Of a stretch of DNA of 43,196 nt, positions 1 to 7,648 are shown one piece after another. The translations under genes were made by a program, and so were the position numbers. Location: positions 1 to 43,196 of the forward strand of contig CALDUE010000059.1 of assembly GCA_937923485.1 (NCBI GenBank), given 5' to 3'. The notes under the pieces were generated by a model, which was given only the letters and a program-made list of their open reading frames with translations, was not told the DNA's origin and did no database searches. This DNA is from an uncultured Saprospiraceae bacterium. GTDB lineage: Bacteria > Bacteroidota > Bacteroidia > Chitinophagales > Saprospiraceae. Position 1 is the first letter of the stretch. Each line of letters begins with the position of its first letter.

Positions 1-139
1 TCTCTAAATATGCTAAAGCCTTGTCAAGTACATTACGGACAAATCGAGGCGAGTAAAGCAACGATAGGACAATTGCAGAAAGCGTAAACCCATCTTAGAA
101 CAACTACACACTAACGTCAAGCAATTCTAGTAAACGCTC
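1..139 (+). other. Window edge and hutI upstream region; possible 3' end of a preceding gene
   Basis: Two forward frames are open from the window edge, one closing with TAA at 85-87 and the other with TAA at 54-56. Either could be the C-terminus of an upstream plus-strand gene, such as another hut gene, but neither short peptide is recognisable. No TAnnTTTG promoter box or clear ribosome binding site is visible before hutI. Confidence 0.3.
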
Positions 140-1435
140 ATGGCTCAAAATTCAGTAGGCCGCCACTACCTTGCACCCATGCACCTCCTAGGCCCCTTCT
201 CCCAACTCCTAACCCTCAATAACCTCCCAGCCCGAGGACCAATCTCAGACGACCAACTCGAAATCATCCCTCATGCAGGAATCGTCTACAACGGCCAACT
301 CAACAACGGAGGGACCATCGTCGCGGTCGGAAACTTTGAGGCACTGCGTAAAGAATATCCTCGCGCGAGCATCAATGAAATGCGCAAGGCCGTGGTCGCC
401 CTCCCCGGACTGATCGACTGCCACACGCACCTGTGCTGGGCAGGATCGAGAGCGCAAGACTTTGCCATGCGCAATAGCGGGGCGACTTACCTTGAAATGG
501 CCGCTGCAGGCGGAGGGATTAAAACCACCGTTGCACAGACGCGCGCAGCAAGCGACGGGAAATTGATCGTCAATATCACGCATCGACTCGAGGCGATGAA
601 AGCGCAAGGCATCACCACCGCAGAAGTGAAGAGTGGCTACGGACTGAGCGTTGCCGAAGAAATGCGACACCTCAACCTGATCGCGCAAGCCAATGAAAGC
701 GTCGCAGGGATTGAGGTCGTCTCGACGTGTTTGGCCGCACATGTTTGTCCGCCCGAGTTCGCTGGAAAACCAGAAGCTTACCTCAAGACGCTCGAAAACG
801 AACTACTCCCTCAACTAAAAGCTTACGCCAAAACAACCGGCACTACCCTACCCCGTATCGATGCCTTCGCTGAACCTTCAACCTTTTGGGGGGAATCCCT
901 CGAAGCCTATCTAACAGCAGCGAAAGCTCACGGTTTCGACCTCACTTTACACGCAGATCAATTCACGCCTGGTGGTGCAGCGCTAGGCGTAAAACTCGAC
1001 GCACTAAGTGTTGATCACCTCGAACATTCCGATGCAGCCAGTATTGAAGTTTTATCGAAAGATGGATGCGATACTGTAGCCGTTGCTTTACCAGGGGCAT
1101 CACTCGGACTCGGCGAACCGTTTACTCCAGCCCGCAAACTCCTCGACGCAGGTGCTATCCTCGCCATCGCCACCGATTGGAACCCAGGTTCAGGTCCGCA
1201 AGGAAACCTCATCGGACAGGCAGCTACCTTCGCCTGCGCCCAAAAATTGAGCAACGCAGAAGTCCTCGCAGGCATTACTACCCGAGCAGCGCGCGCTTTA
1301 GGTCAGCAAGATCGAGTAGGCATTCTAGCGCCCGGCATGGCTGCGAACATTAGTTTGTGGCCAACCGATGATTATCGCGAAATCACTTGGCTCATGGGGG
1401 CGATGAAACCTCTCGAAATTAGCTCCTTAGCCTAA
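140..1435 (+). CDS. hutI: Imidazolonepropionase
   Basis: This cytoplasmic amidohydrolase opens the ring of 4-imidazolone-5-propionate to give N-formimidoyl-L-glutamate, the third step of histidine degradation. The fold is supported by the metal-binding HTH after LPGLID (H95, H97), H201 in LAAHVCPP, H271 in LHADQF, and D346 in the ATDWNPGSGP segment. The length of 431 residues is slightly above the usual ~410. The family normally begins close to the LLGPFSQLLT segment, so the ATG at 179 (M14) is an equally good start. The next gene follows almost without a gap and also belongs to the hut pathway. hutH and hutU are not in the window and may lie upstream. The gene carries a one-mismatch copy of the dispersed 14-bp motif at 821-834. 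Confidence 0.96.
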   Translation: MAQNSVGRHYLAPMHLLGPFSQLLTLNNLPARGPISDDQLEIIPHAGIVYNGQLNNGGTIVAVGNFEALRKEYPRASINEMRKAVVALPGLIDCHTHLCWAGSRAQDFAMRNSGATYLEMAAAGGGIKTTVAQTRAASDGKLIVNITHRLEAMKAQGITTAEVKSGYGLSVAEEMRHLNLIAQANESVAGIEVVSTCLAAHVCPPEFAGKPEAYLKTLENELLPQLKAYAKTTGTTLPRIDAFAEPSTFWGESLEAYLTAAKAHGFDLTLHADQFTPGGAALGVKLDALSVDHLEHSDAASIEVLSKDGCDTVAVALPGASLGLGEPFTPARKLLDAGAILAIATDWNPGSGPQGNLIGQAATFACAQKLSNAEVLAGITTRAARALGQQDRVGILAPGMAANISLWPTDDYREITWLMGAMKPLEISSLA

Positions 1436-1445
1436 CTTGTGGGCT

Positions 1446-2411
1446 ATGCACAAAGCAACCCCAGCGAAAGTTTGGACAGGCAGAGCAACCACCGAACCGA
1501 ATGCATATTGGTACCAGCGTGTCACCTGCCTTCCTATTGATGATCCTCTTCCAGTATTGGCCAAGGACGAGATTGGAATTGCATTGATTGGCTATGCGGT
1601 AGATGAAGGAGTCCGGCTAAATAAAGGTCGGACTGGTGCGGCTGGAGGTCCGGACGCGATTCGTGCTCAACTCGCCAAACAGCCTGACCACCTGCCCGCA
1701 GACGTCCGCATCATTGACATGGGCGATGTGAAGCACAGTACAGACAAACTCTTCGATACGATGATGACACTAAGCAACGTCGTCGAAGAAGCTCAATCCA
1801 TGGGATACCGCACGATCGTTCTCGGAGGTGGTCACGATGTAGCTTCGGGTCATTACCTCGGTATTCACCGCAGTCAACGTGCAAAAACAGAAGATTTCAC
1901 TCTCGGATCCGTCAACTTTGACGCGCACCTAGACTTGCGTCCATTGGGCGAAGAAGGTCCGAATTCGGGAACGCCTTTCAGCCTCATTGCCATGCTCAAT
2001 GAGCAATTCAAACAACCGTTTAAGTATAGCTGCGTAGGTGTGCAGGCCCAAGGAAATACCAAAGCACTCTTAGCACGTGCCCGCGAACTCGGGACAGAAC
2101 TGATCATGCTAGATGAAGCTGAGGCTGCTGCTGGTCCACTCAAAATTTTTGCCGAGAGCACTACTGGACTCTACGTTACGGTAGACCTCGACGGCTTCCC
2201 AAGTTATGTTTCTCCAGGGGTGAGTGCGCCTGGCGTTGATGGCCTCAACTACAAGACGGTGAAGCAACAACTCATCGATCTAGTGCGTACGAATAAGCTA
2301 CTCGGCTTTGATGTTGCCGAATGTAATCCTAGGTTTGACATCGATTCGCGTACAGCCAAACTCGGCGCACGTCTAATTGTAGACGTCGTGACTGCACTCA
2401 GTAGACCTTAA
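1446..2411 (+). CDS. hutG: Formimidoylglutamase (arginase/ureohydrolase family)
   Basis: This binuclear-Mn ureohydrolase most likely splits N-formimidoyl-L-glutamate into glutamate and formamide. The three metal-ligand motifs of the arginase fold are present: GGGHD (H130, D131), NFDAHLD (D159, H161, D163) and TVDLDGF (D247, D249). The ATG at 1446 is chosen over an in-frame TTG at 1437. It lies 10 bp after the hutI stop, so the two are very likely co-transcribed. The family motifs alone do not separate formimidoylglutamase from arginase or agmatinase; the hutI neighbour decides the call. The region after VDLDGF reads PSYVSPGVSAPG rather than the DPxxAPG of typical arginases, as in other Bacteroidota HutG-like proteins. 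Confidence 0.88.
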   Translation: MHKATPAKVWTGRATTEPNAYWYQRVTCLPIDDPLPVLAKDEIGIALIGYAVDEGVRLNKGRTGAAGGPDAIRAQLAKQPDHLPADVRIIDMGDVKHSTDKLFDTMMTLSNVVEEAQSMGYRTIVLGGGHDVASGHYLGIHRSQRAKTEDFTLGSVNFDAHLDLRPLGEEGPNSGTPFSLIAMLNEQFKQPFKYSCVGVQAQGNTKALLARARELGTELIMLDEAEAAAGPLKIFAESTTGLYVTVDLDGFPSYVSPGVSAPGVDGLNYKTVKQQLIDLVRTNKLLGFDVAECNPRFDIDSRTAKLGARLIVDVVTALSRP

Positions 2412-2418
2412 TCTAACC

Positions 2419-2880
2419 ATGCCAAAAAGAAAGGATTTAATTTACGTAGGCCTACAGTTTGTACTACTCATTGCACTATTTATTAATCCGCTCAATATTG
2501 GAGCGCAGATTCATAAATGGACGGGCTTACTTGGCTTTCTTATTTGTGGGTCTGCCGTTGTTTTCGGACTTGCGGCGGTCGTTCAACTAGGTACAAATCT
2601 TACTCCTTGGCCAAGCCCCAAAAAGAACAGTGAGCTTGTGACAACGGGTACTTTCGCTTGGGCTCGACATCCTATTTACGCTTCCTTAATTTGGTTTGCT
2701 ATCGGATTGAGTGTGGGTTACTTAAGTTTATGGAAATTTATAGTGACCGCCCTACTCATATTGTTATTTTACTACAAATCAACTTTTGAAGAATCTATGC
2801 TTCGCGAACAGTTTGAGGAGTATGAATCGTATCAAAATCGGGTGAATAGATTTGGCAGTTTTCGGCTACCGACATTTTAG
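2419..2880 (+). CDS. Isoprenylcysteine carboxyl methyltransferase-like (ICMT/PEMT) membrane protein
   Basis: This 153-residue integral membrane protein has about four hydrophobic segments (roughly 8-27, 36-58, 88-104 and 107-120). It also has the C-terminal signature of the ICMT/phospholipid-methyltransferase family: RHPIY at 83-87, then FEESMLREQF with the conserved Glu pair at 124-125. The family transfers a methyl group from SAM to a lipophilic acceptor; bacterial acceptors are mostly unknown, so no substrate is assigned. The ATG follows the hutG stop after only 7 bp, which suggests read-through from the hut genes, but nothing ties it to histidine catabolism. Confidence 0.8.
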   Translation: MPKRKDLIYVGLQFVLLIALFINPLNIGAQIHKWTGLLGFLICGSAVVFGLAAVVQLGTNLTPWPSPKKNSELVTTGTFAWARHPIYASLIWFAIGLSVGYLSLWKFIVTALLILLFYYKSTFEESMLREQFEEYESYQNRVNRFGSFRLPTF

Positions 2881-2972
2881 TATACTTCTCCTTTGGTAGT
2901 TAATCATTTGCTTTCGCGAAAACAAATCACGCCTGTATCACATTATTCTTATGAATTAAAAAAGCACACAAC

Positions 2973-3176
2973 ATGGCTATCATGAAAGTAATCGAAGTCC
3001 TCTCTGAATCTCCAACGAGCTGGGAAGACGCAACTGCAAAAGGCGTAAAACGCGCTTCAAAGAGCGTCAAAGGAATTAAGTCTGCATACATCAACGAGCA
3101 AAGCGTTGTTGTTGACGGCAAAGGGAAAGTAACTGCCTACCGCGTCAATTTGAAGATCACGTTCCAAGTGAACTGA
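2973..3176 (+). CDS. Dodecin family protein
   Basis: Dodecins are ~65-75 residue proteins that form hollow dodecamers storing flavins or CoA-type ligands. This 67-residue product has the SPTSWEDA segment (about 12-19), a single amphipathic helix and the C-terminal strand ending YRVNLKITFQVN. Where classical bacterial dodecins carry the flavin-stacking Trp-Phe pair before the second strand, this protein reads KSAYINEQS, so the Trp is missing. Flavin binding in the usual way is therefore doubtful. It is a monocistronic gene followed by a strong terminator at 3200-3243. A one-mismatch copy of the dispersed 14-bp motif lies upstream at 2910-2923. An internal ATG at 2982 is a possible alternative start. 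Confidence 0.85.
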   Translation: MAIMKVIEVLSESPTSWEDATAKGVKRASKSVKGIKSAYINEQSVVVDGKGKVTAYRVNLKITFQVN

Positions 3177-3199
3177 GTCTTTTTTATTCAGACTTTGAG

Positions 3200-3243
3200 A
3201 AAGGGTTTTGTTGCGCATGATTGCGCGATAAGACCCTTTTTTC
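3200..3243 (+). terminator. Rho-independent terminator after dodecin
   Basis: A long stem begins AAAGGGT and closes with ACCCTTTTTT. It is about 18 bp with three G-U pairs around a short ATGA-containing loop, and ends in a T run. The G-U pairs form only in the plus-strand transcript, fixing the direction. Confidence 0.88.
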
Positions 3244-3280
3244 GTTTCAACTATTCAAGTCTTCTTGTAGTTACTTAACC

Positions 3281-3616
3281 ATGATGACAGTACCACAGCA
3301 CGTCCAAGATGGCGTTTGGATTCTCGTAGATTTCTATATCCAACTAGATAAGATCGCTGAGGCTGAAAAGCTCTTCCAACAACATGTCGCTGATGGACGC
3401 AACGATCGCGGCAATCTCTTTTTCAGCATGCTGCGCCGCTCCACCGAGCCCGGACATTTCGTTAGTCTCGAGGCATGGGAAACCATGGCCGATATTGAAA
3501 ACCACGATGCACAACCACACCATCCAATCTTTCTTAAGGCGCTAGCTGAAATTCAGTCAAAGGAAAAGGACGTGCACTTTTTGGACTTTTTTGCAGAAGG
3601 GAAGGAAAGGACGTGA
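3281..3616 (+). CDS. Antibiotic biosynthesis monooxygenase (ABM) domain protein
   Basis: This small cytosolic protein of about 111 residues has the dimeric ferredoxin-like ABM fold. Visible family features are an N-terminal strand (WILVDFYIQ), a helix with KLFQQHVADGRND, the strand GNLFFSMLRR, then PGHFVSLEAWETMADIENH and a helix with HHPIFLKAL. Relatives such as YgiN act as quinol monooxygenases or related redox enzymes; no substrate can be inferred here. The in-frame reading extends upstream to 3221, inside the dodecin terminator, so the ATG at 3281 (or 3284) is the credible start. The promoter must lie in the short gap after the terminator. Confidence 0.75.
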   Translation: MMTVPQHVQDGVWILVDFYIQLDKIAEAEKLFQQHVADGRNDRGNLFFSMLRRSTEPGHFVSLEAWETMADIENHDAQPHHPIFLKALAEIQSKEKDVHFLDFFAEGKERT

Positions 3617-3782
3617 GATGTGAGATTTGGGACGTGAGATGCTAATAGAGACGCACCAACTAAACGCTACACCTTTGTGGTCAGACCGCTCCCGCGGCCT
3701 ACCGAATAAATGAGCCGCAGGCGAGCCCAACGTCACGAACATTCAAAATTCGCAACTCAACATTCAAAATTAGTAAATAAGC
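3611..3782. repeat. Intergenic repeat element, copy A
   Basis: This is the convergent gap between the ABM gene and the coiled-coil gene. Positions 3615-3635 match 26795-26815 perfectly in inverted orientation. The stretch 3631-3654 (GACGTGAGA, then TAGAGACGC) is matched in direct orientation around 26569-26592. The segment CATTCAAAATT occurs twice near 3740-3770. This looks like a degenerate, non-coding dispersed repeat. No clear terminator is visible for either flanking gene. Confidence 0.6.
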
Positions 3783-4373
3783 CTAGCTCATCTTCGCCCT
3801 CTCCTTCCGCAACATCTCATTATCCGCTGTCAGCTTCGCGACGCGCTTTTCTAGACTTGCAACCTTATTGCGAGCAGTCTGCAAACTTGAAAGTGTGTCT
3901 ACATCAAAAGCGTTCGGCGCTGGCTTAGGACGAGCCATCTGCTTGTAGGATTGAATCTGAGAAGACATTGCCGCGACCTTTCCGCGAAGACTTTGGAGAT
4001 ACTCCTCATTCTTTACCGCCTCGACTTTATTCGTCAAAGCTTCGGCCTGAGACGCACCCAACTCAGCTCTCAATTGAGTAAGTTCTGCTTCTTGACGAGC
4101 GCGATCACTATTTAATTGTTGGAGGCGCTGACGAAACGTAGCAACCTGCTCCTGCTCTCGCTCCACTTGGTTTTCGAGTACGTTGCGCTCCTGCGTCACA
4201 CGTTTATGCGCATCGATATGCTTATTGGTCCGACGCTTTAAATCTCGGATGCGGAAAGCATAGGTAAGACCTGCGGGCAACAAACCAATTAAAAAAGCTG
4301 CCAGCAAAAGACCTAAAAAAGTCATGCTTGCCGGACCGTCAAGTCCTTCGATAAACTGTGTTGCGAGTTCCAT
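3783..4373 (-). CDS. Membrane-anchored coiled-coil protein of unknown function
   Basis: This protein is not recognised as a named family. It has 196 residues: one N-terminal transmembrane helix at about 17-40 (TFLGLLLAAFLIGLLPAGL), a basic stretch (RIRDLKRRTNKH), then a long helical coiled coil from about 50 to 135. A Pro-rich break (ARPKPAP, about 147-153) separates this from a second short coiled coil to the C-terminus. It starts 7 bp after the stop of the upstream OmpA-family gene on the same strand, so the two are probably one operon. They may form an inner-membrane to cell-wall pair, which is inference. Confidence 0.7.
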   Translation of the reverse strand: MELATQFIEGLDGPASMTFLGLLLAAFLIGLLPAGLTYAFRIRDLKRRTNKHIDAHKRVTQERNVLENQVEREQEQVATFRQRLQQLNSDRARQEAELTQLRAELGASQAEALTNKVEAVKNEEYLQSLRGKVAAMSSQIQSYKQMARPKPAPNAFDVDTLSSLQTARNKVASLEKRVAKLTADNEMLRKERAKMS

Positions 4374-4380
4374 AATATTC

Positions 4381-5235
4381 TCAGTCTATTCGTACTTCTA
4401 CACGACGATTTAAGAATCGCCCTTCTTCCGTGTTGTTCGTCGCAATCGGCTCGCGCTCACCGCGACTCTCCGTTGCTATCTCTTGCTTGTAGCCCAGTTG
4501 AATGATATATGCAGCGACCGCTTGGGCTCTCCATAAGCCTAGCGAATCATTATGCGCATCTGTAGAATGATCATCCGTGTGACCGATCAACGTAAGCTTA
4601 AGTTCTGGCTCAGCATTCAGCACATCGACCAACTCAGAAGCATACGCCGTTAATTCTTCGCTTGGAGATAAGGCCGTCGAATTGGTTTCAAAACGCAAAC
4701 CTAGCAGCGCCGTGCTATCAAGCAAAGTCTCTCCTGTTGGTAGCGTATTTTCATTAGCTATTTCACGTATCGGTTCGAATCCAATCTTCAGAGAACGTGG
4801 CTCAGCATTGCTTACTGGATAACTGTATAATTCAAGTCGTTCACCTGAAACTCCGCGACGCTGAAGATTTCCCGCCAACTCTGCCGAGCGCGCCAATCCT
4901 AAATCACGATAATATTCGCTATGGCCTCGCTCACTTGGAGCGACAGGTCCTTCAATCGTCATTAGGTATTCGGGAAAATGTTTGGCAAACGCTACCAAGC
5001 TATCCATTGAGGCAAGCATCTGCTGCGCCCTCGGAGGCATGACTGCACCTTCTGGATATTCACCAAAGCTCAAGGAAGCAGTCCTGCCGTCAGGAAGTAA
5101 CACGTCGAGATCTTGTTCAACCTCGTACGCAAGGCTAGCCCTATCACACCATTGAAGGGTTTGACAGACAAAATAGTACCTCGCACCTAATGCAAATGGT
5201 ACAAACAATAAGACGCTTATGAGTAGTGGTTTCAT
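4381..5235 (-). CDS. OmpA-family peptidoglycan-binding protein with a degenerate second OmpA-like half
   Basis: This 284-residue envelope protein begins with a hydrophobic N-terminus (KPLLISVLLFVPFALG) that may be a signal anchor. The C-terminal ~110 residues are a clear OmpA domain: LTLIGHTDDHSTDAHNDSLG, then RAQAVAAYI, ESRGEREPIATNN and NRRVEVRID, which bind diaminopimelate-type peptidoglycan. The middle (about 75-150) shows the same layout in decayed form: LMTIEGPVAPSE, YRDLGLARSAELAGNLQRRGV, LYSYPV. An ancient duplication is likely. The ATG at 5235 is preferred over an upstream in-frame start at 5316, because the extension would bury the hydrophobic segment. It is the first gene of a two-gene unit with the coiled-coil membrane protein. 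Confidence 0.85.
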   Translation of the reverse strand: MKPLLISVLLFVPFALGARYYFVCQTLQWCDRASLAYEVEQDLDVLLPDGRTASLSFGEYPEGAVMPPRAQQMLASMDSLVAFAKHFPEYLMTIEGPVAPSERGHSEYYRDLGLARSAELAGNLQRRGVSGERLELYSYPVSNAEPRSLKIGFEPIREIANENTLPTGETLLDSTALLGLRFETNSTALSPSEELTAYASELVDVLNAEPELKLTLIGHTDDHSTDAHNDSLGLWRAQAVAAYIIQLGYKQEIATESRGEREPIATNNTEEGRFLNRRVEVRID

Positions 5236-5383
5236 AGTGTGCCGACATACGGAAGGGTGTGCGCATTCCACCCGATAATCACAAGCCCCAAGAAACGAAA
5301 CCTCTTCCTGATTCACTCACTGAAATCGGGTAGTTAGATACTTATTTTTTTTGCGCGTTGTATAACTGGACTCAGCAAGCAAA

Positions 5384-6328
5384 TTAAACTGCCGATTCAT
5401 CGGGCATATCAACCACTGTATCGGTCTTCAATCGATTCTTTTCAATATCCAATTTCCAGCGTCGGTGACTCCAGAGCCAACCTGCTGGATCTTCGCGGAT
5501 AGCTTTCTCGAGCAATGCACTAGCCTTCGCTGTTATTGAACCATCAGTTTCAATATTTGTATCGTACGTAATCCTTTCTATGGTTATATCATAGTATCCC
5601 CGTTTTACGCGCGTTGTGTAAATAAAAACTACCGCTGCATTCAATCTTCTACTGTAACCTTCTAGGCCCCTCGTCATTGCCGAGTGCTGCCCAAAAAATG
5701 GAACCCAATATTTCCTATTAGTAGCATGCGGACTCTGTTCAAATGCAAATCCAACCGCGAACGAGTCATATTTCCCTGACCACTCAAACATTCGTTGTCT
5801 AATTTCCCCTCGCGGCCAAAGCGTAACTCCAAATTTTCCGCGGGTTTCTCTCACCCGTTCATCAAAATAAGGATTTGCTAAGCGGGCGTAAATCACCGAT
5901 ATAGGTATAGGAAATTGAAGTGCTAGCGTGGCGGCACCCATCTCATAATTATTGTGATGACCAGCAGCAATCATTACACGCCTACCATCCTTTATAAGAT
6001 CATCGATTATTTCTGGATTCAGAAATCTATTTCTCGCTAAAATTTGCTCATTTGTTGCCGTAAAAAGCCAGGTTTGTTCTAAGGCGACATCTGTGAAATT
6101 CGTATAAAAGTCACTGCGGATCTTCCTTCGCTCTTCTACTGACTTCTCGGGAAAGGCAATTTCAAGATTGCCATCAATAACTGCTCTACGATATTTGACT
6201 ACACTTCTTAAGATCCATGCTATTACATCCGACAACATGTACCGCAGTCGCTCCGGCAAGTGAGCAATCGGCATTACGATCACAATGAACAACCATTTTC
6301 TCCAATTCACGCTGCAAGAATACTTCAC
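5384..6328 (-). CDS. Lysophospholipid/lipid A acyltransferase (LpxL/HtrB family)
   Basis: This inner-membrane acyltransferase likely adds a secondary acyl chain to the lipid A precursor or a related lipid. It has an N-terminal hydrophobic helix, the family's RRAVIDGNLEIAFPE segment (about 48-61) and the catalytic HX4E motif HHNNYE with H124 and E129. FEQSPHATN and FFGQHSAMTRGLEG then follow, and the typical C-terminal PAGWLWSHRRWK. The 314-residue length is normal. The start is GTG at 6328; the first ATG (M19) would cut into the membrane helix. It is transcribed divergently from egtB across a 74-bp gap. Confidence 0.88.
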   Translation of the reverse strand: MKYSCSVNWRKWLFIVIVMPIAHLPERLRYMLSDVIAWILRSVVKYRRAVIDGNLEIAFPEKSVEERRKIRSDFYTNFTDVALEQTWLFTATNEQILARNRFLNPEIIDDLIKDGRRVMIAAGHHNNYEMGAATLALQFPIPISVIYARLANPYFDERVRETRGKFGVTLWPRGEIRQRMFEWSGKYDSFAVGFAFEQSPHATNRKYWVPFFGQHSAMTRGLEGYSRRLNAAVVFIYTTRVKRGYYDITIERITYDTNIETDGSITAKASALLEKAIREDPAGWLWSHRRWKLDIEKNRLKTDTVVDMPDESAV

Positions 6329-6402
6329 GCGGTGATATAGTAGAGTTCGCCATTCACGCGTTTCTTAAAAAACCCTACCTTTTCCGCAGACCATCAACTT
6401 CC

Positions 6403-7605
6403 ATGCAACTTTCCGCAACTTCTCCCTCTACTTCGAGTTCGTCCGCAAGCTTGCTCGAACAATTTTACAACGTTAGGAAGCTGACGGCAGACATCGTCGC
6501 ATCCCTTCAACCTGAAGATTTCGTACCTCAACCCGTTCCTGATGTAAGCCCACCAAAATGGCACCTTGCGCACACCACGTGGTTTTTCGAGACCTTTATC
6601 TTGTCGAGTTTTGGCGAAAGCTATAAGGTATTCCACCCTCAATTTGCATTCTTCTTCAATAGCTACTACGAGGCTGCTGGACCTAGAATTTTGCGGACAC
6701 AGCGCGGAAACATGACCCGCCCGACTACCGATGAAATCTTTGCTTATCGAGCTCATGTCGACCAGGCGATGGCTACACTTCTGAAGCAGGACGTTTCTTC
6801 TGAGCTAGCAGAACTCGTCACACTGGGGCTCAATCACGAGCAGCAGCATCAAGAATTGCTGATCACAGATATTAAATTTATCCTTGGTCATAATCCTCTT
6901 TTTCCAGCTTTCGCCAAAACCAAACTTGCGCCGATTACAAAACCCACTCCGCAAGATTGGGTAGACATGGAGGAAGGGATTTATCACATTGGCTTTGAAG
7001 GTGAAGGCTTTTGCTTTGACAATGAACTTGGCCGTCATCGGGTATTTTTAGAAACGTTTGCGATTCGCAGGCAGGTAGTCACCAACAGAGAATACCTCGC
7101 CTTCATCGATGCTGGCGGCTACACCGAAGTTGAACATTGGTTGAGTGAAGGTTGGGCTTTCGCCAAAACCCTCGACCAGCACGCACCACTCCACTGGCAC
7201 AAGAGTGAAAAAGGTGAGTGGCTGAATTATACCGCTGCTGGCCTTCAGCCAATTGAACTAGACACTCCTGTCACCCACATCAGTTATTACGAAGCAGATG
7301 CGTTTGCGCGTTGGGCGGGATTCCGACTGCCGACCGAATTTGAGTGGGAAGCGGCACACAAGCAGCTAGACTGGGGGCAAGTTTGGGAATGGACTTCTTC
7401 AGCCTATGCCCCCTATCCCGGTTTCATTACCGCTGACGGTGCCCTTGGCGAGTACAATGGAAAGTGGATGGTCAATCAACAGACTCTACGTGGTGCATCT
7501 GTTGCCACGAGCCCCAATCATAGTCGACCTACCTATCGCAATTTCTTTCACGCCGATAAGCGATGGCAGTTCACAGGCACACGACTATGCAAACTAAATT
7601 CGTAG
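6403..7605 (+). CDS. egtB: Ergothioneine biosynthesis sulfoxide synthase EgtB
   Basis: EgtB is a non-haem iron enzyme that couples a thiol donor (gamma-glutamylcysteine or cysteine) to C2 of the trimethylhistidine ring with O2. The N-terminal DinB-like domain supplies the iron ligands: H54 or H57 in WHLAHTTWFFETF and the HEQQH pair H145/H149. The C-terminal formylglycine-enzyme-like domain (about 185-400) shows FRLPTEFEWEAA, VWEWTSSAYAPYPGF and LRGASVATSPNHSRPTYRNFF, ending GTRLCK. The 400-residue length fits. It is followed after 43 bp by egtD, so a two-gene operon is likely. No egtA, egtC or egtE is seen. Three exact copies of the dispersed 14-bp motif fall inside this gene (6608, 6907, 7156). 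Confidence 0.93.
   Translation: MQLSATSPSTSSSSASLLEQFYNVRKLTADIVASLQPEDFVPQPVPDVSPPKWHLAHTTWFFETFILSSFGESYKVFHPQFAFFFNSYYEAAGPRILRTQRGNMTRPTTDEIFAYRAHVDQAMATLLKQDVSSELAELVTLGLNHEQQHQELLITDIKFILGHNPLFPAFAKTKLAPITKPTPQDWVDMEEGIYHIGFEGEGFCFDNELGRHRVFLETFAIRRQVVTNREYLAFIDAGGYTEVEHWLSEGWAFAKTLDQHAPLHWHKSEKGEWLNYTAAGLQPIELDTPVTHISYYEADAFARWAGFRLPTEFEWEAAHKQLDWGQVWEWTSSAYAPYPGFITADGALGEYNGKWMVNQQTLRGASVATSPNHSRPTYRNFFHADKRWQFTGTRLCKLNS
6608..6621 (-). repeat. Dispersed 14-bp motif, exact copy
   Basis: Reverse complement of GCTTTCGCCAAAAC, inside egtB, encoding SFGES on the gene strand. Confidence 0.85.
6907..6920 (+). repeat. Dispersed 14-bp motif, exact copy
   Basis: GCTTTCGCCAAAAC inside egtB, in the frame AFAKT. 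Confidence 0.85.
7156..7169 (+). repeat. Dispersed 14-bp motif, exact copy
   Basis: GCTTTCGCCAAAAC, the third copy inside egtB, again encoding AFAKT. Confidence 0.85.
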
Positions 7606-7648
7606 CCAGATTCAATCCACTTCCCAGACGACTCCTCGACTTTTAAGT

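Noticed and set aside
3221..3280. N-terminal extension of the ABM-domain protein
   Set aside because: It begins inside the dodecin terminator and has no family similarity; ATG 3281 fits the domain.
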